Below are positions 42,807 to 50,338 of a stretch of 64,000 bases of DNA, piece by piece. The stretch is from the NCBI RefSeq assembly GCF_012928505.1, contig NZ_JABBJN010000005.1:145583-209582 (forward strand), in the 5' to 3' direction. The notes under the pieces are model-generated. The model was not told the origin of the DNA. It was given only the letters and a program-made list of their open reading frames with translations, and did not search any database. This DNA is from Achromobacter sp. Bel (GTDB taxonomy: Bacteria > Pseudomonadota > Gammaproteobacteria > Burkholderiales > Burkholderiaceae_B). The translations under genes were made by a program, and so were the position numbers. Numbering within the stretch: the stretch's first letter is position 1; the number at the start of each line of letters is the position of its first letter.

Positions 42807-43661
42807 TCAGGCCGGCTTGGGGTCGCGCATCGTGCGCCACACCGACAGCAGCCCAGCGGAAATGATCAAGCCCATGCCGGCCCAGGCCACGCCGTCCAGG
42901 TGGTCGCCCCAGAAGCCCATGCCCAGCAAGGCCGCGAAGATAATGGTGCTGTATTGCAGCGCCGCAGTCAGCAGCGCCGACCCCATGCCGAACGCCCGGG
43001 TCATGGCCAACTGGCCGAACATGCCGGCCACGCCCACGCCGAACAGCGACGCGTAGCCCTGCCAGTCGGCCTGGCCCCAGCCTTCGAACCACAGTCCGGC
43101 CAAGCTGGACACGCAGACCGCCACGGAAAAGAACAGCACCGTGCGCCATTCGGGTTCGCCGATCCGGCCAAGCTGGCGGATCTGCATCATGGCGATCGCC
43201 GACATTGCGCCGGCGCCCATCCCCATCACCGCCGCCACCCACTGGTCGTCGTTGATGCTGGGACGCAGCACGGCGATCACGCCCAGGAAGCCCAGCGCCA
43301 CCGCCACGATGCGTACCGGGTCGCGCTGCGCGCCGCCCCAGCCCAGCATCCAACAGGCGATGAAAAGCGGCGCGGTGTAATTCAGGCTGGTCGCGGTGGC
43401 CAACGGCAGGTGCGAGATGGCGAAAAAGCCCAGCCACATCGACGTGACGCCGGACAGGTTGCGCCACAGGTGCAGCTTCCAGCTGGTCGGGATGATCGAT
43501 TGCCGGCCAGCACGCGCCCACAGCAGCAATAGGATCACCGAAGGCAGCCCGCGGAACAGCACGATCTGCGGGAGGGAGGCGCCGTGCTCGGTACCGAGCT
43601 TCACGAACGACCCCATGATGGCGAACATGGCGGACGCCAGCAACATCCAGAGAGCCTGCAT
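42807..43661 (-). CDS. EamA-type (DMT) transporter
   Basis: 284 residues, ten spans in two EamA repeats (VLFRGLPSVILLLLWAR, NLSGVTSMWLGFFAISHLPLATATSLNYTAPLFIACWMLGW, then a second repeat with FGVGVAGMFGQLAMTRAFGMGSA). Typical of drug/metabolite exporters, often for amino acids or purines. Substrate unknown. First gene of a two-gene unit with the sulfurtransferase, which might suggest export of a sulfur compound; that is only a guess. Confidence 0.88.
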   Translation of the reverse strand: MQALWMLLASAMFAIMGSFVKLGTEHGASLPQIVLFRGLPSVILLLLWARAGRQSIIPTSWKLHLWRNLSGVTSMWLGFFAISHLPLATATSLNYTAPLFIACWMLGWGGAQRDPVRIVAVALGFLGVIAVLRPSINDDQWVAAVMGMGAGAMSAIAMMQIRQLGRIGEPEWRTVLFFSVAVCVSSLAGLWFEGWGQADWQGYASLFGVGVAGMFGQLAMTRAFGMGSALLTAALQYSTIIFAALLGMGFWGDHLDGVAWAGMGLIISAGLLSVWRTMRDPKPA

Positions 43662-43815
43662 TGGGGGTCTGCGCTAAGGGAAAAGTGGGGAAGAAATAGG
43701 GGAAAGCGATACTATACTCTCCGTCACCGGGAGCGGTGCCGGCGAGTCGGGGAACTGGCGGGCCGCCGCGATGTCGAACCCGGGTATTTCCCGCTCGCAG
43801 AGGAACACAAAAAAC

Positions 43816-44697
43816 ATGAAACGCATTGTCTTGTTCGTCATCACCAACCTGGCCGTCATGCTCGTGCTGTCGGCCACGCTGCGCATCCTGGGCGTAGACC
43901 GCTACATCACCGCCAACGGCCTGAACCTCAACGCCCTCCTGATCTTTTCGGTCGTGGTGGGTTTCACGGGCGCGATCATCTCGCTGCTAATCAGCAAGCC
44001 GATGGCCAAATGGAGCACCGGCGCGCAAGTGCTGGATCCCAACGCGCCGCGCAACCAGCGCGAAGCCTGGCTGCTCGACACCGTGCACCAGTTGGCAGAC
44101 CGCGCCGGCATCGGCCGCCCGGAAGTCGCCATCTATGACGGCGCCCCCAACGCGTTCGCCACCGGCGCGTTCAAGAACGACTCGCTGGTCGCCGTATCGA
44201 CGGGCCTGTTGGAAAGCATGAGCGAAGAAGAAGTCGCCGCCGTGCTGGCGCACGAAGTGGCCCACATCGCCAACGGCGACATGGTCACGCTGACGCTCAT
44301 CCAGGGCGTGGTGAACACGTTCGTTGTGTTCCTGGCCCGCGTGGTCGGCTACTTCATCGACCGCGTCGTGTTCAAGAACGAACGCGGCATCGGCCCGGGC
44401 TACTACATCACCGTGCTGGTCTGTGAGATCATTTTCGGCGTCCTGGCCTCGATCATCGTGGCCTGGTTCTCGCGCCAGCGCGAATACCGCGCCGACGCGG
44501 GCTCGGCCCACCTGATGGGTGCACGCGAACCCATGATCCGCGCTCTGGCCCGCCTGGGCGGCCTGGAACCGGGCGACCTGCCCAAGTCGTTTGAAGCCTC
44601 CGGCATCACCGGACGCGGCGGCCTGGCGGCCATGTTCGCCTCGCACCCGCCGATCCCGTCCCGCATCGCCGCGCTGCAAAATGCGCGCGTGATCTGA
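43816..44697 (+). CDS. htpX: Membrane zinc protease HtpX
   Basis: 293 residues from ATG 43816 ([17 protein letters not shown]), which has AGAGGA upstream. Two N-terminal spans, then the catalytic site [15 protein letters not shown] (HExxH) and, after two more spans, the glutamate of [15 protein letters not shown] as third zinc ligand. HtpX degrades damaged membrane proteins alongside FtsH. A TATACT hexamer about 95 bases upstream could be a -10; no heat-shock sigma32 motif was recognised. Confidence 0.95.
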   Translation: MKRIVLFVITNLAVMLVLSATLRILGVDRYITANGLNLNALLIFSVVVGFTGAIISLLISKPMAKWSTGAQVLDPNAPRNQREAWLLDTVHQLADRAGIGRPEVAIYDGAPNAFATGAFKNDSLVAVSTGLLESMSEEEVAAVLAHEVAHIANGDMVTLTLIQGVVNTFVVFLARVVGYFIDRVVFKNERGIGPGYYITVLVCEIIFGVLASIIVAWFSRQREYRADAGSAHLMGAREPMIRALARLGGLEPGDLPKSFEASGITGRGGLAAMFASHPPIPSRIAALQNARVI

Positions 44698-44728
44698 AGC
44701 CGGCGCCAGGCCCGCGCCCCCGCGCGGC

Positions 44729-44778
44729 CGCCGCCCATGAAAAAGTCCCTCCTCGGAGGGACTTTTTCATGGGCGGCG
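44729..44778. terminator. 24-bp perfect hairpin terminator shared by htpX and sdaA
   Basis: Perfect arms of 24 bases (44729-44752, 44755-44778) around a TC apex, with AAAAA/TTTTT internal to the stem and the core AGTCCCTCC/GGAGGGACT. It lies between convergent genes and functions on both strands. Confidence 0.9.
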
Positions 44779-44789
44779 CCTGCGGAGTG

Positions 44790-46181
44790 TCAGCACTCGA
44801 CGATGTTCACCGCCAGGCCCCCGCGCGCGGTTTCCTTGTACTTGGTCTTCATGTCCGCGCCGGTTTCGCGCATGGTCTTGATCACCGAATCCAGCGACAC
44901 ATAGTGCTGCCCGTCGCCGCGCAGCGCCATCCGGGCCGCGTTCACGGCCTTGATGGATGCCATGGCGTTGCGCTCGATACAGGGAATCTGCACCAGGCCG
45001 CCCACCGGGTCGCACGTCAGGCCCAGGTTGTGCTCCATGCCAATCTCGGCGGCGTTCTCGACCTGCTCGACCGTGCCGCCCAATGCCGCGGCCAAGCCGC
45101 CGGCCGCCATCGAACACGCCACGCCCACCTCGCCCTGACACCCCACTTCGGCGCCCGACAGCGAGGCGTTGTACTTGTACAGCAGTCCCACCGCCGCGGC
45201 GGTCAACAGGAACTCCCGCACGCCTTCGCGGTTGGAGCCCGGCACGAAGCGGTCGTAATAGTGCAGCACGGCCGGAATGATGCCCGCCGCGCCGTTGGTC
45301 GGCGCCGTCACGACGCGGCCGCCCGCGGCGTTCTCTTCGTTGACCGCCATCGCGTACAGGTTGACCCAGTCCATCACGGACAAGGGGTCGGACAGCGTGC
45401 GTTCGGCGCGCTGCGTCAGGTTGCGGTACAGCTCGGGCGCGCGTCGGCGCACTCGCAGCGGGCCGGGCAATTCGCCGTCGGCTTCCGGATAGTTGATGCC
45501 GCAGCCGCGCGACACGCAGTCCTGCATGACCTGCCAGATGCGGTCCAGCCCGCTGCTGGTCTCCGACGCCTCGCGCCAGGTCAGCTCGTTCTGCATCATC
45601 AGCTGGGCCACCGACAGCCCGCTTTCGCGACACATGGTCAACAGTTCCCGGCCCGAGCGGAACGGGTACGGCAACTGGTTGTGCGCAGCGATGACCTGGC
45701 TGTTCGAGGCGCCCGCCGTCACCACGAAGCCGCCGCCCACCGACAGGTACCGCGATTCGCGCAGCGACTCGCCATTGGCGTCGAAGGCATGGAATTTCAT
45801 GCCGTTCGGGTGTTCGGCCATCGCCTCGCGGCGGTAAAACACCATGTGCTCCTTTTCGATGAAAGGAACCGGATGGCGGCCCAGCAGCGGCAACTGGCGG
45901 CTGGCGCGCACCGAGGCCACCATGCCGACGATGGCGGCGGGATCGACCGTATCAGGGGCTTCGCCCATCAGGCCCAACAGCACGCCCTTGTCGGTGCCGT
46001 GCCCCTTGCCGGTGGCGCCCAGCGATCCGTAGAGTTCGGCGCGGACGTAGGCCACGCGCGGCAACAGGCCGTCGCGCTCCAGACCTTGAGCGAAAAGCAA
46101 GGCGGCCCGCATCGGGCCCACCGTATGGGAGCTAGACGGGCCAATGCCTATCTTGAACAGGTCGAATACGGAAACGGCCAC
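44790..46181 (-). CDS. sdaA: L-serine dehydratase (single-chain, iron-sulfur)
   Basis: 463 residues: beta domain first ([25 protein letters not shown]) then alpha domain. Converts L-serine to pyruvate and ammonia via a [4Fe-4S] cluster. Cysteines in [16 protein letters not shown], the [16 protein letters not shown] segment and near NIVEC at the C-terminus are cluster ligands or substrate-contact positions in this family. Length and order agree with E. coli SdaA. Monocistronic. Confidence 0.96.
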   Translation of the reverse strand: MAVSVFDLFKIGIGPSSSHTVGPMRAALLFAQGLERDGLLPRVAYVRAELYGSLGATGKGHGTDKGVLLGLMGEAPDTVDPAAIVGMVASVRASRQLPLLGRHPVPFIEKEHMVFYRREAMAEHPNGMKFHAFDANGESLRESRYLSVGGGFVVTAGASNSQVIAAHNQLPYPFRSGRELLTMCRESGLSVAQLMMQNELTWREASETSSGLDRIWQVMQDCVSRGCGINYPEADGELPGPLRVRRRAPELYRNLTQRAERTLSDPLSVMDWVNLYAMAVNEENAAGGRVVTAPTNGAAGIIPAVLHYYDRFVPGSNREGVREFLLTAAAVGLLYKYNASLSGAEVGCQGEVGVACSMAAGGLAAALGGTVEQVENAAEIGMEHNLGLTCDPVGGLVQIPCIERNAMASIKAVNAARMALRGDGQHYVSLDSVIKTMRETGADMKTKYKETARGGLAVNIVEC

Positions 46182-46356
46182 GCAAAACTCCAGTACATCA
46201 AAGAATAGTCAGGCAATGATACGCGTAGCCACCGCTACGCGCAGCAAAGCCCCGCCGGGCGTATGCTGTATCACGGCTACGGGTTTCCCCCGTCGGGTCA
46301 GGCATGCGATCATTACAGAATTATTTCTTGTCATAAAAAGAAGGGAACACCCCTGG

Positions 46357-48018
46357 ATGTCTGGACTTATTACCCTGCTTGACTTCGCCGGCTACGTCGC
46401 ACTGCTCCTTTGGGGCGTGCACATGGTCCAAACCGGCGTCCAGCGCGCCTTCGGAGCCGCCCTGGGCGCGGCGCTGGGCAAAGCGCTGGGCACCCGCCTG
46501 CGCGCCTTCGCCGCCGGCCTGGGCATTACCGCCGCGTTGCAAAGCAGCACCGCTACAGGCCTGATGATCACCGGCTTCGCCGCCGGCGGGGTCGTCGGCC
46601 TGGTGCCGGCCCTGGCCGCCATGCTGGGGGCCAATGTCGGCACCACGCTGATCGTCCAGCTGCTGTCCTTCGACCTGACCTCGCTCGCCCCGATCCTGAT
46701 CCTGGCGGGCGTCTGGATGTTCCGCCGCTATCCGCCCGGCCGCACGCGCGACCTGGGCCGGGTGTTCATCGGCCTGGGGCTGCTGCTGCTGTCTTTGCAC
46801 CAATTGGTCGAGCTGTTCGAACCCTTCCAGACCGCCCCCATGCTGGGCATGATCCTGGACGCCCTGGCCACCCAGCCGGTGGCCGCGGTGCTGCTGTCGG
46901 CCGCCTTCACCTGGGCGGCGCACTCCAGCGTGGCCGTCGTCGTGCTGGTGATGTCGCTGGCCAGCCACCACATGGTCGCGCCGCACGTGGCCTTTGCGCT
47001 GGTGCTGGGCGCCAACCTGGGCACCGCCATCAATCCGATGATCGAAGGCGTGACGGGCGACGACCCCGCCGCGCGCCGCCTGCCGCTGGGCAACCTGCTG
47101 ACCCGCGTGCTGGGCGTGCTGGCCGGCTTGTTGCTGTTGCCGGTGCTGCAACCGCTGATGAGCGAAATGGCCAGCGACCCGGCGCGCGCCGTCGCCAACT
47201 TCCATACGCTGTTCAACGCGGTGATCGCCCTGGTATTCCTGCCGCTCTTGACCCCCTACGCCGCCCTGCTCACCCGCTGGCTGCCCAAGCGCGCCGATCC
47301 GAACGATCCGTCCCGTCCCCAATACCTGGATGAATGGGCCCACGACGTGCCCGCCGTGGCGCTGGGCAATGCGGCCCGCGAGGCCCTGCGCATGGCCGAC
47401 ATGGTGCAAACGCTGCTGCTGTACGCCCGTGCCGGCTTCAAGCGCGACAACCGGCACCGCATGGTGCAGGCGCGCCAGCTGGACGCTGCGCTGGACAAGC
47501 TTGAAAACGCCATCACGACCTATCTGGCCACGCTGGACCAGGAAAACATGACGCGCGACGACGTCCAGCGCATGGACGACATTCTGGCCTTCACCAGCAA
47601 TATCGGCCACGCGGGCGATATTGCCCATCACGGCCTGCTCAGCCACGTAGCCAAGCTGCGCAAGCAGGGCTGGGCCTTTTCGCCCGAGCAGCGCGCCAGC
47701 CTGGACGACACGCTAGGCCAATTGATCGCCAACGAACGCCAGGCCGCCGCGCTTTTCGTCAACGACGACCTGCGCCAGGCCCGCGCCCTGGCGGGTGAAA
47801 AAGCCCGCTTCCGCACGATCGAGACCCAGGCTTCGGACACCCACTTGCAGAAGATCAAGGCAGGCCAGGTGGATGCCGCCGAAGTCGGCGCGCTGTACCT
47901 GGACATCCTGCGCGACATGAAGGGGATCAACTCCCACCTGGTGGGCGCCGCCGCTTATCCGCTGCTGGCCCGCCACGGCGAACTGCTCCCCAGCCGCCTA
48001 AGGGAAGCGGGGAATTGA
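46357..48018 (+). CDS. Na/Pi cotransporter family protein (NptA/YjbB-like)
   Basis: 553 residues from ATG 46357 (MSGLITLLDFAGYVALLLWGVHMV). Two inverted Na/Pi repeats with the QSSTATGLMITG / GANVGTTLI and HSSVAVVVLVMSLA / GANLGTAIN signatures, giving about eight spans. The C-terminal 200 residues (ALRMADMVQTLLLYARAGF...) form a PhoU-like helical domain. In E. coli YjbB exports phosphate. Whether it handles phosphate released by PhnX here is speculation, as the AEP locus is 5 kb away. The hairpin repeat array starts directly at the stop codon. Confidence 0.9.
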   Translation: MSGLITLLDFAGYVALLLWGVHMVQTGVQRAFGAALGAALGKALGTRLRAFAAGLGITAALQSSTATGLMITGFAAGGVVGLVPALAAMLGANVGTTLIVQLLSFDLTSLAPILILAGVWMFRRYPPGRTRDLGRVFIGLGLLLLSLHQLVELFEPFQTAPMLGMILDALATQPVAAVLLSAAFTWAAHSSVAVVVLVMSLASHHMVAPHVAFALVLGANLGTAINPMIEGVTGDDPAARRLPLGNLLTRVLGVLAGLLLLPVLQPLMSEMASDPARAVANFHTLFNAVIALVFLPLLTPYAALLTRWLPKRADPNDPSRPQYLDEWAHDVPAVALGNAAREALRMADMVQTLLLYARAGFKRDNRHRMVQARQLDAALDKLENAITTYLATLDQENMTRDDVQRMDDILAFTSNIGHAGDIAHHGLLSHVAKLRKQGWAFSPEQRASLDDTLGQLIANERQAAALFVNDDLRQARALAGEKARFRTIETQASDTHLQKIKAGQVDAAEVGALYLDILRDMKGINSHLVGAAAYPLLARHGELLPSRLREAGN

Positions 48019-48500
48019 GGCCCCCACGCACGCTCACTACGTGAGCGAGCTGCCCCCCAAGGGGGGGGGTCCTTGGGGCGGCCCGGCGGAAAAAAGGGCC
48101 CCCACGCACGCTCACTACGTGAGCGAGCTGCCCCCCGAGGGGGCTTTTTTTCCTTGGGGCGGCCCGGCGGAAAAAAGGGCCCCCACGCCGCGCTCACTAC
48201 GTGAGCTAGCTGCCCCCCGAGGGGGCTTTTTTTTCCTTGGGGCGGCCCGGCGGAAAAAAGGGCCCCCACGCCGCGCTCACTACGTGAGCTAGCTGCCCCC
48301 CGAGGGGGCTTTTTTTCCTTGGGGCGGCCCGGCGGAAAAAAGGGCCCCCACGCCGCGCTCACTACGTGAGCTAGCTGCCCCCCCCGAGGGGGCTTTTTTC
48401 CTGGGGGCGGCCCGGCGGAAAAAAGGGCCCCCACGCCGCGCTCACTACGTGAGCTAGCTGCCCCCCGAGGGGGCTTTTTTTCCTTGGGGCGGCCCGGCAC
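48019..48500. repeat. Six-copy tandem array of the ~80-bp hairpin repeat
   Basis: Units begin near 48019, 48097, 48178, 48261, 48343 and 48426, spaced 78-83 bases. Each holds GGCCCCCACG, an inner stem GCTCAC-TAC-GTGAGC, the CCCCC-GA-GGGGG stem with T run, and GGGGCGGCCCGGC with an A run. The inner stem differs from the GCGCG-CTT-CGCGC of the copies at 1889-2042 while pairing is kept. The first two units have GAGCGAGC after the stem, the other four GAGCTAGC. Copy 1 has lost the T run. It is not a CRISPR: no unique spacers. Confidence 0.92.
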
Positions 48501-48501
48501 A

Positions 48502-48531
48502 AAAAAAGCCGACCCGCAGGTCGGCTTTTTT
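48502..48531 (-). terminator. Terminator of the dienelactone hydrolase gene
   Basis: AAGCCGACC-CGCA-GGTCGGCTT with T run on the minus strand, 13 bases past the stop; usable in both directions. Confidence 0.9.
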
Positions 48532-48543
48532 CATACTTTCCAG

Positions 48544-49332
48544 TTATAGATACCGCTGGAACCACTCCACCATCCGCTTCCAGCCATCTTTCGCGGCATC
48601 GGGCTTGTAGCTGGCGCGGTAGTCCGCCATGAAGGCGTGGTCAGCGTCCGGGTACACCACGAATTCCGACTGCTTGGCGGCGGCGTTGCCATTGGCCAGT
48701 TTGGTTTTCATGGTCTCGATGTCTGCCACCGGGATGCTGGCATCCTTGGCGCCGTACAGCCCCAGCACCGGGCCATGCAGTTCATTGACCACGTCATAGG
48801 CGAAGCGCTTGATCAGCGGACCGTGGCCGACGCTGAGCTTGCCGTACCAGGCCACGGCGGCGCGCACGTTGGGATTGTGCGCGGCGTACATCCATGTCAG
48901 GCGTCCGCCCCAGCAGAAACCCGTGACGGCCACCCGCTTGGGGTCGCCACCGTGCTGGGCAGCCCAGGCCACGCTGGCGTCCAGGTCCGCGAACACCTGC
49001 TCGTCCGGCACCTTGCTGACCAGCTCGGCGATGAGCTTCGGGATATCGGTGTAGACCGACGCATCGCCCTGCCGCTCGTACAGGTTGGCGGCCACGGCCA
49101 GATAACCGGCCTTGGCGACCCGGCGGCAAATGTCCTTGATGTGCTCGTGCACGCCGAAGATCTCCTGCACGACCAGCACGATGGGCAGGTCCTGGCGGCC
49201 TTCGGGCGCGGCGTAGTAGGCGGCGATGGAGCCATCGGCCACGGGTAGCTTGAAATCCCCGTGGACGAGGCCCTGCGTATCCGTATGGATGACGGTGGAA
49301 GCGACGTTGCCGGCGGCGGCGGAAAAACTCAT
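48544..49332 (-). CDS. Dienelactone hydrolase family protein
   Basis: 262 residues from ATG 49332 (MSFSAAAGN), with AGGAG 7 bases upstream. An alpha/beta hydrolase with a Cys nucleophile in VTGFCWGGRLTW, Asp in YGAKDASIP and His in YPDADHAFMADYR, the Cys-Asp-His triad of carboxymethylenebutenolidases. The family cleaves lactone intermediates such as dienelactone in chlorocatechol degradation. No catechol genes are nearby, so the true substrate is open. Cytoplasmic, monocistronic. Confidence 0.88.
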   Translation of the reverse strand: MSFSAAAGNVASTVIHTDTQGLVHGDFKLPVADGSIAAYYAAPEGRQDLPIVLVVQEIFGVHEHIKDICRRVAKAGYLAVAANLYERQGDASVYTDIPKLIAELVSKVPDEQVFADLDASVAWAAQHGGDPKRVAVTGFCWGGRLTWMYAAHNPNVRAAVAWYGKLSVGHGPLIKRFAYDVVNELHGPVLGLYGAKDASIPVADIETMKTKLANGNAAAKQSEFVVYPDADHAFMADYRASYKPDAAKDGWKRMVEWFQRYL

Positions 49333-49388
49333 GGAGTACTCCTGTGTAGGGATCAACGACACCGGGCCTCCCGTTTCCGCGCGCGTCC

Positions 49389-50225
49389 CTAGTGCGGGTG
49401 GGCGTGCTCCGCATGGGGCGCGCCGCGGACGGCGTCGGTTCCATGCTCGTGCCCGTGCATCAGCGTCGTCACGCTATAGATCAGCGCCACGCCCACGCCT
49501 ACCAGCAGCAATTGCGGGACGGCATCCGAAAGGGATACCCGTTCGTGCATCTGCGGCATCAGGTCGGCCACCGAGATGTAAAGGAAGCTGCTGGCGGCGA
49601 TCACCAGCACATAGGGCACCCAGCCCTGCGCTTGCTGAAGCACGAAGTACCCTATTATGCCGCCCACGGCTGAACACAAGCTGGTGAACAGAATCAGGGT
49701 AAAGGCCCGGCGGCGAGCCAGCCCGGCATTGAGCAGCACGACGAAATCGCTCAGCTTGTGTGGCACTTCGTGCACGATGATCGAGGCGGCCGTCAGCACG
49801 CCCAACAGCGGATCCGTCAGGAACGCCGCCGCCACCAGCACGCCGTCGCACAGGTTGTGCAGCGAACTGCCGATCAGGATCAGCACGCCGCCCCGCCCAG
49901 CTTCGTGGTGGTCGTGGCCCTTGTGATGATGATGGCCATCGCCCTCGTGGTGATGGCTATGGCGCAGCAGCGCGATCTTCTCCAGCACGAAGAAGCCGAT
50001 CAGCGACGCCAGCATCAGCCCGAACAGCGTATGCGCATCGCCCACCGCGCCCTCGAAGGCCTCGGGCAGCAAGTGCAAGAGCGCCACCGATAGCAGCACG
50101 CCCACCGACAGGCTCACCATGTGATGCAGGTATTGGGCGAATACCTTGTAAGCCAGCCAGCTGGCGACAAGGACGGCGATAAGGCCACCGGTGACGGTGG
50201 CAAGCAGGACCCAGAGCAGCAACAT
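49389..50225 (-). CDS. ZIP family metal transporter
   Basis: 278 residues from ATG 50225 (MLLLWVLLATVTGGLIAVL). About eight spans; metal-site motifs GSSLHNLCDGVLVAAAF (span 4) and IIVHEVPHKLSDFVVLLNAG (span 5). The loop between spans 3 and 4 is histidine-rich (HSHHHEGDGHHHHKGHDHHEAG read in two pieces), and the C-terminus ends in more His. It takes up Zn or another divalent metal into the cytosol. A palindrome covers its -10 region, so it is probably metal-regulated. Confidence 0.92.
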   Translation of the reverse strand: MLLLWVLLATVTGGLIAVLVASWLAYKVFAQYLHHMVSLSVGVLLSVALLHLLPEAFEGAVGDAHTLFGLMLASLIGFFVLEKIALLRHSHHHEGDGHHHHKGHDHHEAGRGGVLILIGSSLHNLCDGVLVAAAFLTDPLLGVLTAASIIVHEVPHKLSDFVVLLNAGLARRRAFTLILFTSLCSAVGGIIGYFVLQQAQGWVPYVLVIAASSFLYISVADLMPQMHERVSLSDAVPQLLLVGVGVALIYSVTTLMHGHEHGTDAVRGAPHAEHAHPH

Positions 50226-50253
50226 GTTGGGGACGCAATATAGGCGAGGAAGC

Positions 50254-50271
50254 GCAACATTATATTGTTGC
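50254..50271 (-). promoter_or_regulatory. Zur-like palindrome overlapping the ZIP gene -10
   Basis: An 18-bp dyad GCAACA-N6-TGTTGC with AT-only centre. On the minus strand it contains TATAAT, so a bound repressor would mask the promoter. Position, symmetry and AT core resemble Zur sites; the exact consensus for this genus was not available to me. Confidence 0.55.
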
Positions 50272-50338
50272 ATTCCCAAAATCGGAAATGGGCCACCCAA
50301 AGGCGGCCCACCGGTCCTGCTGGCGACGGGTGCCGGGC

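Noticed and set aside
47955..48500. Minus-strand open frames with repeated PGRPKEKKPPRG-like peptides
   Set aside because: They are translations of the hairpin repeat array, vary in frame between copies, and lack plausible starts. Not a repeat protein.
48019..48500. Possible CRISPR array
   Set aside because: The whole unit is repeated with no unique spacers, and no cas genes are near. It is a hairpin repeat array.
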